Under the pieces are notes generated by a model. That model saw only the letters and a list, made by a program, of their open reading frames with translations, ran no database searches and was not told the DNA's origin. 64,000 nt of DNA, from positions 7,006,001 through 7,070,000 of the forward strand of contig CM065323.1 in NCBI GenBank assembly GCA_033032175.1, read 5' to 3'. Shown piece after piece: positions 23,879-35,214 of the stretch (position 1 is the first letter of the stretch; every line of letters begins with the position of its first letter). The position numbers and the translations under genes were made by a program. Source of the DNA: Saturnia japonica. Its lineage: Eukaryota > Arthropoda > Insecta > Lepidoptera > Saturniidae.

Positions 23879-24876
23879 ACTAGATGAACCCTACGAATAT
23901 TTCGCGCATTGTAGAATGTAAACAATCTAACAGCTGTCACGTTAGTTAAACAGATTGTCAATTGACGGCGCCTCCTACGTATTTAATTTTATATTATTAT
24001 TTTTGTATTATTTTACAAATTTATTCTAATGGTATATTAGGCATCCATTACTCTTTAGTTGACATTAGTTGAGGCGATTTTTTCTCTAAAACTATTTATT
24101 TGTAAAAGTATATTTTATTTGTTAATTTTTTTCACAACACATTTAACACGTTAAAGTTTGCTAACTTTGACAATCAAGTGGCATCAGTTAAGACGTAATA
24201 TAGTTTCACAGTCTATTTCATTATTTACAGAACTAAATGCATTGTTACAATTAGAACAGTCTAAAAATAATTCAAACAAGTGTTCAAACCGTCTGCCACC
24301 ACGGCCGTGTTTGGCCTGGCGGCTGCGCCTTATTTGGCCCGAATATGACTCACTAGCATTTTATATGGCTAAATACGACTTTTACGGCAATTAAAAACTG
24401 GTTACATGATACATACGCGCCGTTTACTCAGGATAGACGGCTAAATTGTCGTCAAATCACGTTGGAGGCAACCGGTTATTTAGCTTCCGTGTTTTATTGT
24501 TAATGGTACAATTTTTTAAAGCATTTCGACGCCTATTTGTACTACTACGTACTTAATAAATTGTGATAAATACTTATTTCTCAAAGGAGTTTTTTCCCCC
24601 TGGTAACGCTTTATTTTTATTAATTCTTCATCAAAATAAATTAATCATACATCATTTACAGCTTATGTTCCCTGCTATTAACAAAGCATAGTGAAATAAT
24701 TTAATATTAATGTTTTAATTTAAAAAAACTAAAACATTTTTATTACGAACGCCATCTGTTGATGCTAATGAAAATATAATCAGGGCGCCATCTATTTTTA
24801 ATTTGTCTATATAACATGACAGCTGTTAAATGTTTACATTCCATATAGTGCGAAATATTCGCACGGATCAGTTAGT
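23879..24876. mobile_element. 1-kb inverted pair of family Y ends (candidate long-TIR element)
   Basis: The left end (23,879 onward, ACTAGATGAACCCTACGAAT) and right end (reading leftward from 24,876, ACTAACTGATCCGTGCGAAT) are two Y blocks facing each other, related over about 110 bp, sharing TATTTCGC, AACAGCTGTCA and GGCGCC. The 770-bp interior is AT-rich with one GC-rich patch at 24,290-24,350 and no recognised gene. This may be a foldback-like element or two independent inverted insertions. No target duplication was found. Confidence 0.5.
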
Positions 24877-26043
24877 GATATAAATGAACAAAACCAGTTT
24901 TCCTATTTATTATTACATATAACATTTTTAAACACATTAAAAATGTTTTTATGAGTCATCATTATTCATGACCTGAACTTCTTTTTCTAATTTAATGGCA
25001 ACGTGTGTTTATACAGAAATATACCAGTGTTACGAATATAGTTTTTTTTTTTTTCTATTCTTCAGAGTTCAAACAACGCTTTATAAACATGATAGGTTCT
25101 CTTGTATACCACGGCTATTTGTAGCATCTTAAATTTCATACTTCTAGTTATTATTTTATAGGTAATTAATTCACTTCACTTGTGCACAATAACCAAAATT
25201 ATATCACGCAATACTACAACATGCTAGATAATTAACCAAAAAAAAACCAGCCTGTAATGAATGGGATTAAAAAATAAAAATTTGTTCCTGTATTTTTGAC
25301 GATGACTGTACGATGAAATACGTACTTTTACTGCAAGATGAAATAGGTACATAAAAGTTTCTTATCCTCCGTTTATACCGATCCCAAGGCACAGGTGCGA
25401 TGAGAAATAGGAAAGCGAATAAAAATTTACTCGAATTGTATGTAAATCGATTTGGATACCTGAATATGTTCTGCTTTATCACCTATTACTGAAGGTTTTA
25501 CCTTTGTTTTAACTTAGATAAGTTTCTGGAAGGTATGATTTTATTCACGAATATTTCGTTTTGATTCTATTCTGTAAGTAATGAGTGATTTAGTAACGAA
25601 TTTAACCCACAGAAATATAAATATAGCCAAGATTTTATCAAGATTAACGAACTGTCACAAATATTATATATAATCTCAAAAACAAATGCCAATCTGTACA
25701 TAAATTATGGCAACAGTTAGAGATCATAAGCCCTACGCAGAAGGCAGATCTTTTAACGACTGAGCAGACACGGTAACTAGACGATCTAGAAATATAATAA
25801 TTAGTATAAAGATTCTTTAAAAACCTTTATTCACATCAAATTATTTTTCTTAGTAAACATTGAACGTTGAAACAAAATGGTTAATGAATAACGAGGCGTC
25901 TTCAGTAAAGTTGGAACTGTACATAAAAAGAATTAGGAAGTCACAATACAAATGGTTGACGAAGAGTAAGTAGTTTAAATCAAACAGGTTTGACCGAAGT
26001 GGCGAGTGTTTTCCTAGTTGCTACGCATTCTATATTTTCTTGG
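24877..26043. other. Unannotated AT-rich DNA
   Basis: No gene or clear repeat. The 71-codon minus-strand frame at 25,267-25,482 is hydrophobic/basic but unsupported. Confidence 0.45.
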
Positions 26044-26056
26044 ACTCAAACACTAT

Positions 26057-26236
26057 ACGTACCATACTATTACGCCTCTATCACCAAAGGGTTAGGCAGA
26101 GATGTACAAATGTACACCCACAGTTCGCCAGGTATGTTATTTGGTCCCATGTAATAGGGGACGAGTATATTGGCTTTAATCAGGCACAAAGCCAAACTCC
26201 GAGCTGCTATTAAGAATTTCATAGAAAAACTATTAA
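26057..26236 (-). repeat. SINE family A, 5'-truncated copy
   Basis: Minus-strand copy of the 3' two-thirds of the SINE at 20,928, lacking the tRNA head. Shared blocks: GGGTTAGGCAGAGATGTAC, GTACACCCACAGTTCG and AAACTCCGAGCTGCTA. Near-identical 13-mers flank it (ACTCAAACACTAT at 26,044-26,056; ACTCAAACATTAT at 26,237-26,249), so the truncation happened during insertion. Confidence 0.8.
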
Positions 26237-26279
26237 ACTCAAACATTATTGTTTAAAAAAAGTTTAGTATTATAGGTCG

Positions 26280-26380
26280 TCGCTGTCATGCTGGCGTGCA
26301 AGCCTCTCGGCAGTTGGATATACACGGGCAGATCCCGAAACGCGACAAACCAAAAGAGAGAGTCACTGTAACAACTTTAT
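26280..26380 (+). repeat. Interspersed repeat fragment
   Basis: Contains GCAAGCCTCTCGGCAGTTGG and CCCGAAACGCGACAAACC. The first block recurs inverted at about 51,945-51,995 and the second in direct orientation at about 53,965-53,990. Class unknown. Confidence 0.5.
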
Positions 26381-28819
26381 CACCATGCGAATGGCGTTTG
26401 CGACCCAATCGAGTACACAGAGACCCCTACCACCTCGCTTGATTACTGGATATAGCACAATATATAGTTAAATTAAATTGATCGGTGTAGAATACGTTTT
26501 AATTATGTAAACTGATATTATTTTATTTCTCTTTTATTTCATTTATTTTGCGTTTGTTATATGAATTTTTAAACAAAGCTTTGTGTGTGTTCCTAATTTT
26601 ACAGTACAATTTTCTAATTTACTGGCTAGTATTATTATAACATTGAGATTTACATTGTGTTAAATAGGAGTAAAGTTAATGAATTATGATGAAAGTGACT
26701 ATTAGTGGACAAAGTAAAACACCAATTATTTTGGCTTTCAACAAATTTCTTAATGCTACTAATAAATGTGATGCCGGCTGCAAATTAATCCTAAATAATA
26801 TATGATTCGTAAAAAGTGCTGATATATTTCAAACGTGACGTAGCCTATCTCGAAAAATCGTATCAAACGAGACCCTTATTTTCGGACAAAACTCGTAATT
26901 CTGCTTGTGCGAAATAACGTAAACCTCAATGATTTTTCTCAGTACGATTTGGGATTATTTGATGTTCTATTTGCCGGCTTTGGTGTTTGTTTCAATATTG
27001 AGAAAAAAAGGTCAAAATGGGAATATACTTTTTACTTTCTATGTTGAAATGTTGTATTTATTACCCCTTTTCATCAGGCTCGGGACATTAGAGGAATAAA
27101 TAATAAATGAATTTCCCAAGCGTATAATGATGATATAATCTCCAAAAGAGGAAAAGATTTTTTGTGATACATTTATATTGAACACTAAATTTGTTACTAT
27201 TTTGTTTTTGCTCCATATTTTTTTATCCATGAAGTCTATATATTTTTATGTCCATAATATGTGAATTACTCCAAGATGACTTTATCGCAGATGTGACGGT
27301 GTTTAAGTAGAAAATTATTAAACATCAAAGTATTAAGTATTAGATTTAATAAAGTCGATGTTTCTAATCTTATACTATAACCAATCTACTAATTAAATAT
27401 TTAAAATTAAATTATCTTGTATATTTAAATCTAATTAGGGTTTTATGTTTCAATATTATTTAAAGATAGACTTTTAAAAGTCCGTTGTGGTCATTATCAT
27501 GGAAATTCCTTCGAGCGATAATAATTGACGTCGGCAAGCACAGTGTTAGATAACAGGTTCTATTAAGTAACTTTTATTTATATTATGTGTGGTATGATTA
27601 ATTATTAACTTTATAATAAATTATTAACCCTTTGGCACCCTTACATAACAGAAATATAAATGAAATTATCATATATGCCATCTCTAGTATTAAGCAGTAG
27701 CTAATTCATCATAAAACTATAAAGCTGATACATTCTAATCATGTTAAATGTTCTTCAATAACTTATAGTCGATAATTAATTATTAGCATGCTCAGTTAGT
27801 TAAATAATTAGTTAAAATATAAATTTGTTAAAATAATTGCATATTTATTACGCATAATCATTAGTGATGCCTAATCAAAATATGCTTAAATAATAATCAC
27901 CGTACAATAAAGTGTATTTCAGTTTCATCTCCACTTCTGCCTATCACTTAAAGGCTAAGCATGAAGTTTATGATCACTGAATACCGTTCAATAAGGCAGT
28001 ACTAAAACAGTCGATGCAGTCAATTCCATGAAAATTGGTACAGAACGGCGGAAAACCGCCTCTGGCGTCCGGCCAGGAGCTTTTCTTTAACACTTAAAAG
28101 AAAAAAGTAAAACTGAGACTAAGTGAATACGAGTCGTATTGCCGTGGGCTTTAAGGGGCTCTGTCGCTTTGTGCTCGCTTTCGAATAATGCTATCGAAAT
28201 TGAATCGATTTGGAGGCAACAGCGCCACTCGCCTGAGCTATGCCCGTCTGATTGTTTCGTCGATTTGCTGTTCATACTTTATCTCTTTAAGTATATTCAA
28301 TTAGCATTTAAACAAGCTAGTATATATTGATATTAAAGTGACAGTACATTTATTATTATTAGTATATATAATTCTACACTTAATTAAAACACGATCTTTG
28401 CAGTCTAATATTGTATCCTTCTTTTCAAGTTAAAAAATAGTTAAATAATGTTTTTTTTGTGTAATAATTTGTATTGTTTCCTCGTTTTAACATATCTTTC
28501 TAAAACTTGTTAGGTGGTACGGGTGAGCGATATTAGAAAAACATCTTTGTTTTGATGCTAGCCAAGTGACCGACTTTTCTTTGTACTACCTTTATGTTGG
28601 CGTCGGTCTTTTTTATGCTAGATAACTCTATATCAAAGGTCGACGACTTTTTTTGGAAAACGAATCCTTGAACTCCGTTTACAACAGACAAATATGGACA
28701 CATCTATGTACGATGTTTTTAATATAATATCGATATTTCGAGTACATCGATTAATATCGATATTTCCTTTTACAAGATTCATTTCTATTTTTGTTACTAT
28801 AATACACATAATTATCGTT
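26381..28819. other. Unannotated AT-rich DNA
   Basis: No exon or RNA gene seen. At about 28,045-28,075 a small hairpin (GGCGGAAAACCGCC) lies in a GC-rich spot. The short opposing frames at 28,087-28,330 overlap each other and have no identity. Confidence 0.4.
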
Positions 28820-28844
28820 ATATACATAATTTTCTTATCGTTTA

Positions 28845-28875
28845 CTAATGATAATTCTGTCTTTTACAGGTAAGT
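28845..28875 (+). promoter_or_regulatory. Candidate recursive splice site (ratchet point) 1
   Basis: A branch-point-like CTAAT (28,845-28,849) is followed 20 bases later by a pyrimidine tract and CAG (28,867-28,869), directly joined to a consensus donor GTAAGT (28,870-28,875). A 3' splice site fused to a 5' splice site with no exon between is the ratchet-point pattern known from long insect introns. It implies a plus-strand host intron. Confidence 0.5.
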
Positions 28876-29286
28876 CACTGAACAGCTCTAATCTTCACAA
28901 GGCGTATGTAATTTCACTCATTATTAAGAAAAATTAAAAGCTATTTTGAACGCATGCCAATACAAGAAAACGTTTTAAGGAGATTTTAGGTAACAAAATT
29001 TCCATTGAGAGTTAACCAATTGTGAAATCCGATTTATGCCAGAAATCTGTCGGTAAATTATAGAACCTTTTTAATATAATCTGAATTTGTTAAAAATACT
29101 TTTAAGTAAGCTATTATTTAACTTTATACCTTAATAAAAGATAATCCATACACAATTTTATAAATATTGATAAACATTATAAATACGTGTATATTATGAT
29201 ACTATTTCTGTCCAACGGGTGAAAACCCGTGTTAAATTTATTCGATAAACTCTCCACTGTTCAAGCCCTACCTTACAGTACTACCT

Positions 29287-29362
29287 TGGGGCCTGGTGAA
29301 GCTGTCAAAGCCTCTAATGACTGTAGGGCCCTCAAGGCTAACAGTATAGTCAGTTGGAAAAA
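29287..29362 (+). repeat. Repeat E, copy 2
   Basis: Shares GGTGAAGCTGTCAAAGCC and AAGGCTAACAGT with 7,440-7,521, and likewise ends in an A-rich run. No target duplication is evident. Confidence 0.65.
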
Positions 29363-29495
29363 AAGACGCGTATTCTAAATTTCCATACTTGATGTTATGG
29401 TGTTATGAAGTACCAAATAGACGTGCAGTCCACCCGAAGTTAGGTGGTTACTGGAGTAAACGTAGTATACAAGTATAAGTATACAGATATATTAT

Positions 29496-31170
29496 TTGAT
29501 TAATAAATTTCAAATTATTTTAAATACGAACTCTAGTACAGTAAAAGTTACAAGACGAAATATGCCACTGAAACCATGGATTACTCCAGGAGTAATTAAA
29601 TCACTGCATCGTAGGGATAAAATCCATCTACAGATTAAAAGTAATGCGAATGATGATATGAGATTGTATTATATTTCTTATCGTAATTGGTGTAACAAAA
29701 TTATTAAGTCATTAAAGTGAGAATACTATAAGTTGCAGTTTAAAAATTTGGAAATAGTAAAGGTACATGGAACGTTATAAAAGAAGTATGTAATCTAGAG
29801 AGTGACAAGAAAAAAAGCATTGAACTCTTAGATATTGAAAATACCATGTTAAATCATTAGACATTGTTAACCGATACTTCACCTCAATAGGATGCAAGCT
29901 AGCAAATCTTACACTAAGCAAAATGAATACTACTGAGATAGAACTTGCCAAACTCGCTAAAACTATAACTACCCCCGTTAATACAATGTCTTTATTTCTG
30001 ACTGATCATTTCGAAATTGTAAGCATTATATAAAGTCTGAAATCAAATACGGCTCCAGGGTGGGATAGCATATCAACGAATTTTCTCAAAACTTATAAAA
30101 TATTTCTAATTCATCCTTTATTACACCTGTTCAACATGTTTTTCGAGTATTTTCTATTCCCTAAAATTCTGAATATCCGCTGTCATTACACCTATATTTA
30201 AAACAGGTAATAAAACCCTTCCAGGTAACTATAGCCCTATTTCTCTTCTGCTTTCTCTGTCAAAAATAATAGAATTTTTTTTAAACAAAAGATTAATGAA
30301 TTATATAGATAAAATCAATTATATTTCCCCTAACCAATTTGGTTTTCGAGCAAATAAATCGGCCGACGATGCTGTTTTAAAATTAACCACACAGATTTTC
30401 TCCAACCTGAGTATATAAGTAATAGTGAATACTGTACCTACGGAGTCCCTCAGGGCAGTACACTTGGGCCTACGTTATTCCTCATTTATATCAATGAATT
30501 GTGTAAGGTTCTCGATACGAGTGATTCTGAATTAATAATGTTCGCAAATGATGATACGGTTCTCTTATTCCACGGATCTATTTGGAATAACGTCCGTGAA
30601 TACGCGGAGACAGGGCTATCCGAGGTTTCAACGTGGCTAGATAATAGTCTCATATCGCTAAATGTGGATAAAACAAAATTTATTTGTTTCAGTATCACAA
30701 ACAAAACTAGTCCCAAGGATAATTATAGCATAAAAATAAGTATATATCGCACTCAATTAAGCTACAGTGTTACATGTACATGTGCAAAACTCAGCCGAGC
30801 AATAAGTATAAAATATTTGGGAGTTACTATTGATGAAAATTTAAGGTGGGAAGCACATATTAACAAATTATCAGGTGGGATACGGAAGCTTATATATATA
30901 TTTAAAGAACTACGAGTTGTAGCTGACTATAAAATCCTTATCCAAAGGTATAAGGCTCTTTGTGAATGTTTATTAAGATATTGTATTTGTTCGTGGAGTG
31001 TTGCGTCTAGGTCACTACTTCTTATTGTAGAACGTGCACAAAGGGCCGTTCTTAAAGTTCTACTGCGGCTACCCTATACACACCCTACAACACTATCGTA
31101 TCAGCAGGCTAAAGTAATGTCAGGTCGAAAGTTATTTGTCTACCAATGTATCAGACGCACCAAAATATGA
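29496..31170 (+). pseudogene. LINE reverse transcriptase pseudogene
   Basis: Starts in a linker typical of these LINEs (LKPWITPGVIKSLHRRDKIH). Then, across stops and frameshifts, it gives TAPGWDSI, a PGNYSPISLL block, NQFGFRANKSADDAVLKL, GVPQGSTLGPTLFLIYINEL near 30,442 and the active-site block FANDDTVL near 30,540, where the family has FADDT (two catalytic aspartates kept, one residue altered). The thumb region YLGVTIDENLRWEAHI follows to 31,170. The longest open piece is 223 codons. It is inactive because of multiple breaks and a deletion before the GVPQG block. Confidence 0.85.
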
Positions 31171-31495
31171 GTTCCACTTTAACGGGAACAACCCGTAAAT
31201 AAAGACTTGATCGCTTTCCTGTCACACAGATTAAAACTACACTGGCTCGTATGACAAATCGATATCAATATAATCGATATGCCCTCAACTACCATAATAC
31301 GTTTAAGAATCTCAATAATCATTGACTAAGAAATACATTAAAGGAAATTCTTTATAAATATGATTATTAAGGAATGGAAAATCTATTACAAGCAATAAAG
31401 TAGTAAATATGCCATTACACAAAGATTCGTGAGGATTTCTCATGTCAAACAACATACAAGCTGTGTACATATACTTGTAAGCAAATTTATTTCAC

Positions 31496-31570
31496 ACACA
31501 TACGCACACACGCACGCACGCACGCCAACAGACAGACAGACAGACATAAAAACACACGCGCACGCACTGT
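31496..31570. repeat. CA/CACG and GACA microsatellite in LINE 3' region
   Basis: Alternating ACAC, CACG and GACA units. The inverted LINE copy at 34,455-34,560 has a TG-rich counterpart at the same position of the element, so the microsatellite belongs to the LINE 3' end and has since diverged. Confidence 0.8.
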
Positions 31571-31765
31571 TATCTGTAGTTTGTCTCATTTGTTATATTA
31601 TTTTATTCTTTTAATTTGTAGTTTGAGAGTAAGAAATTATGTAATTATTGTATATTGGGGAAGACACTGTCACCTGAGACCCAGGCTATACCTAGTTCAG
31701 GTGACAGGGTTCAGCCATACTTGATGTATTACATTGTTTAAAATAAATGATTATGATTATATATA

Positions 31766-32741
31766 ATGAAACACAAAATACTGTTGAACTGAGGCCAGTC
31801 ATTATAGTATGTAACATTGTGTTATTTAGATATATGTATATTCTTAAGAGCCCTATTTCAAAGAATATGTACTTCTATTTAAACAATACTCTTATTATCT
31901 AACTTGAATAATTCCGAATAATTTAAGAATAGCAAAACTTGGAGAATTTTGAAATTATTCTTTTTTTTCTTTTTAGCGAAGTATTTGGAGATGTTCGAAA
32001 CTTTAGGTGTTTATCCGAGTTTCAATTACTTAACTGTTAATTAAATTTTGATATTAAGTAAATTTTTCATCAAAGTTTAGGTTGAAATTCTTGCGATATT
32101 GTTTTCTTGTACTCTTTAATCCGTCCGATGTATAAGATCCGTTTCTGATTTAAAACTTAAATCAGTCTACTATTACGTACTTATTGCGTCTTTTTTGAGC
32201 AACCCAAAGAAATCTAATCACAAATTCTCACGGTGCATCAAATCTTTTTGTTATGATTTCTTAGAGTATTTTTGACAATTCATATAGCATATCAGTTGAG
32301 GAATGATACAATATGCTTAACGTCCACAAAATTTCATACCAATCTGTAAAGCCGTTTTTAAGTTAAATTCAGACTTACAGGTAAACAGTGAGACAGATAA
32401 AAAACTTGTGCGCCGTTCAAACGTGGTAGCAGTGAAACCTTCATAAAACATAAAAACTCTAAATCACCGGGACTCGAACTATCGACCACTCGTACTCTAC
32501 ATACATAAAACAGTGAGTAAGTGTAGTCGTCACACCCTTGGGTCAATTTGACGACGATCATGGGCGTGAAAATCAGAACATGCATTTACCGTATCTCTCA
32601 TTTTAATCTATCAAATTCTTTTGCGGGCTAAATCCTATAGATACGTGTTTGTCTCTTTTAGTGTCGTACGGTACTAAACGGTACTGAAGAACTTTTAATC
32701 GAATATTTGAAAAATACATGTGCAAACAGAACTACTGATCT
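31766..32741. other. AT-rich DNA with a possible tRNA-like SINE remnant
   Basis: Largely unannotated. At about 32,460-32,480 the sequence CCGGGACTCGAAC is the reverse complement of a B box (GTTCGAGTCCC). It is bordered leftward by a CTGTCTCACTG-type stretch common in repeats, so a minus-strand SINE fragment is possible. A CAGGTAAA at 32,378 lacks a pyrimidine tract. Confidence 0.3.
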
Positions 32742-33420
32742 AGACATAACACCCGTCTGGTCGGAGGATCCTCCCTTTTCAATGGTCACTTCTTCTACAC
32801 TGGTGACCCCGAGCATGAACGTCAGCGCAACCTTCTTCGTAAAAGCTACATTATCATCACTTCCTCAAGCATTAAAGTGGCGAGTCATACAGCCAGCTAG
32901 TATCCACGGGCCACGGCTACTTCGGGTATCCTGACCACCAGCATGCAGTGGACGCGCATTCCTGGTCATCACCCACAGCCTTCTCAGCGACCTTGGCACA
33001 GCACACTGCACTTCGGCCGGTCAACAAGCAGAGACGCACTTCTCTCCTGGTCGACGCAGCAGCCAGTCACTACGCAGCACTGCAACACTCCGACTCACTG
33101 GAGCATTCTTGCAGCATCACCCCGACTCACTGGAACATTCCACTGGCCCGGCAAGCATCACAAGATGTATGGACGACTCAACCTGCTCTATCGAACTCCG
33201 GTCTCGGAGGGGAGTGATGTGGCGACATTTACATAGCGACACGTAGCGACATCTATCGAGCCACATAAGACGCATCCTTACTATCCTACATCGCGCTATA
33301 GAAATTAACTCTTCAATTGAGTATATATACAAGAACCCGACTACAAACGTTGGGTTGCTACCCGCCAGACATAACACCCATCTGGTCGGAGGATCCTCCC
33401 TTTGCAATAGTACTTCTACA
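32742..33420 (+). mobile_element. LTR-retrotransposon remnant with collapsed interior
   Basis: The last 57 bp of an LTR (32,742-32,798, including CTGGTCGGAGGATCCTCCC) recur at 33,367-33,420. Immediately after the first comes CTGGTGACCCCGAGC, a primer-binding-site-like start of an internal region. Only about 420 bp of GC-rich interior remain before a purine run GGAGGGGAGTGA and the second LTR. I infer a Ty3/Gypsy-type element from the GGTGACCCCGA and TGTGGCGAC wording. The two short overlapping frames inside are probably polyprotein leftovers. Confidence 0.65.
33218..33420 (+). repeat. 3' LTR of the retrotransposon remnant
   Basis: Starts TGTGGCGACA after a polypurine tract and ends TACTTCTACA (TG...CA), about 203 bp. 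It includes a TATA-like GTATATATAC at about 33,321. The 5' LTR is truncated, so no target duplication can be tested. Confidence 0.6.
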
Positions 33421-33789
33421 TTATCATTATATTAAAAGAAAAAAAACTTATTTTCGTTTAACTTCTCTCGTTTTCGGTTTAAAGCAAATTCATTACTCAA
33501 AAGATCATACTTCACTTAATGAGAATTACATAAATATTTATTACAGCTTATAAACTTTAAAACATCCAGTGATAGAAAAAAAAATCAGATGTATTAATTG
33601 CCAAAAAACTAACATTAATAACGTAAGTAAGTAAAGTAAGAAAAAGAAAACAATATAAGTAAGTTAAAACAAATATTTTTAATCTTGCTTTTATATCCTT
33701 TAAATCCTTTTATTTCCTAATCCTTATAAACATATTATTTCTTTCCTTATAAACATATGAAAATTCCAAAATGCCAATAAATAATTTTA

Positions 33790-34089
33790 ATGAACGAAAA
33801 GCGAGTGAAAAATAAATTTGATATAACAAGCTTTTCTATAAAGGGAGCTCATAAGGAGTCTGAAGTAAATTTGAAAATATTAAATTATAACCAGATTAAT
33901 ATATACTCCGATACATGGAAAAAATCTGGCAAATCCACTGACGTTGGCAATATTCAATATGTTAATGACAAGTTAAGCGTAAAGGGTACCGGAAAATCCT
34001 CGGAAGCGTATTCGCAAACGACAGGTAGATATGGAGACCTTACTCAGTTTGTTATAAGTCATAAACGTTTTATGACTATACAAAGATAG
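33790..34089 (+). CDS. Unassigned 99-codon ORF near a Helitron 3' end
   Basis: A plus-strand frame of 99 codons with balanced, protein-like composition (lysine, serine, threonine and glycine rich; segments VNLKILNYNQINIYSDTWKK and SVKGTGKSSEAYSQTTGRYG), unlike the AT-driven frames elsewhere in the window. I see no signal peptide, membrane segment or known domain, and no good splice sites frame it. It lies about 140-190 bp upstream of a Helitron-like 3' terminus (34,280), so it might be a captured host exon, a decayed gene fragment or chance. I do not recognise the product. Confidence 0.3.
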   Translation: MNEKRVKNKFDITSFSIKGAHKESEVNLKILNYNQINIYSDTWKKSGKSTDVGNIQYVNDKLSVKGTGKSSEAYSQTTGRYGDLTQFVISHKRFMTIQR

Positions 34090-34229
34090 TCTATATTTTT
34101 GTTTATTATTATTTAAGTGCAATGAATTAGGTTATAAAAAATAAGGCGATGCTTTTAGTCTAATGCTTTGCTAATAATAATACACGTTATACTTGGAATA
34201 ATAATTATCTTCTTCTTATCTTATCTTAT

Positions 34230-34280
34230 CTCGCGCTGGCATTCTGTAGTCCACGTGAGCGAAGCCACGGGCACAGCTAG
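34230..34280 (+). mobile_element. Helitron-like 3' terminus fragment
   Basis: Ends with CACGTGAGCGAAGCCACGGG (a stem-loop), then CACAGCTAG and T at 34,281, matching the 3' ends of copies A and C. The rest of the copy B/C body is not seen upstream, so this is either a truncated copy or a Helitron with a different interior. Confidence 0.6.
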
Positions 34281-34291
34281 TATATTATAAT

Positions 34292-34655
34292 ATCATAATC
34301 ATAATCATTTATTTTATACAATGTAATACATCAAGTATGTCTGAACCCTGTCACCTGAACTAGGTATAACCTGTGTTAACAATTACACGATTTCTTACTC
34401 TCAAACTACGAATTAAAAGAACAAAATAAAATAACAAATGAGATAAACTACCGATAAATGTGTGTGTGTGTGGGCGTGTGTTTTTATGTATATGGGTGCG
34501 TGTGTGTGCGTGCGTTTGCGTGTATGTGCATGTGTGTGCGTGAGTGTGTATGTGTGTAATAAATTTGCTTACAAGCATATGTACACAATATGTATGTTGT
34601 TTGACATGATAAATCTTCACGTAATGGCATATTTACTACTTTACTGCTATGCTGC
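34292..34655 (-). repeat. Inverted 3' end of the 29-31 kb LINE
   Basis: Reading the minus strand it shares AAAGTAGTAAATATGCC, CATGTCAAACAACATACA, TTGTAAGCAAATTTATT, the microsatellite and the CCTGTCACCTGAACTAGG-type end with 31,390-31,765, finishing in ATGATTATGAT units at 34,292-34,312. It is a severely 5'-truncated second insertion. Confidence 0.8.
34455..34560. repeat. TG/GTGC microsatellite
   Basis: About 100 bp of TGTGTG, GTGC and GTGTAT units inside the inverted LINE 3' end. The short frames across it are low-complexity artefacts. Confidence 0.85.
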
Positions 34656-34783
34656 TTTAATATAGATTAATCATTGGCATACTATGAAAATGCGACAATC
34701 AAAACTACTCCAAATCCGCTTATATAGTCAGTGTCATAACGACAATACAAGCTTCATTTCAAATAGTCGCTGCACACGATATT

Positions 34784-34824
34784 ATACCAATTCCATTTCT
34801 TTATTTTCTCGATGACAGTTCTAA
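34784..34824 (+). repeat. Short LINE 3' fragment, inverted partner of 35.46 kb
   Basis: Reads ATACCAATTCCATTTCTTTA then TTTTCTCGATGACAG, an almost exact reverse complement of 35,460-35,500. It is probably a piece of the same LINE 3' end as the next entry. Confidence 0.6.
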
Positions 34825-35214
34825 TTTGATAGTTGTAGTGTTGTGACCAAACAAGTAACGATATCGATCTGAATGAATATCGATCTGAAATAAGTAGTGA
34901 CGATTCATCAGATTTTGATTAAAACAAATAAATAAAGATTACCTGTCGTTATAATTATTTCGTTTCATTGTCGAGTACCTACCTATACCTACTTATTTTA
35001 CAACAGCTTTGAAAATTTTGAAGAAGTTGGCATTATCAACCAAGAATTAATACGTGTAACATCTTGTAATGAAATATAATATTAGTTAATAAATTTGTAC
35101 AATAGTATCCGGCAGTAGTTTAGTTTTCATACATTTTGTAAAAAATATCGGGTCTGTTATCGTGTTACGTTTATCGATATAGTTCCATCCCTATCAGTTT
35201 CACCGACTCTGGTA

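Larger units (their letters stand above)
29480..31765 (+). mobile_element. 5'-truncated LINE (Jockey/CR1-like superfamily)
   Basis: A plus-strand non-LTR retrotransposon carrying the end of the endonuclease-RT linker, a broken reverse transcriptase and a 3' untranslated region with CACTGTCACCTGAG and a tail of ATTATGATTAT. The endonuclease half is absent. A further copy of the 3' end sits inverted at 34,292-34,655. The left boundary is approximate. Confidence 0.8.

Noticed and set aside
31501..31570. Regular short repeats that might suggest a CRISPR-like array
   Set aside because: Units are 2-4 bp with no spacers. This is a microsatellite in an animal genome.
32370..32386. CAGGTAAA as another ratchet point
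   Set aside because: It lacks a pyrimidine tract and lies in repeat-like sequence.
34360..34665. ORFs on both strands across the TG-rich tract
   Set aside because: Low-complexity translation of a microsatellite (HTHAHT / VCVCVC runs).
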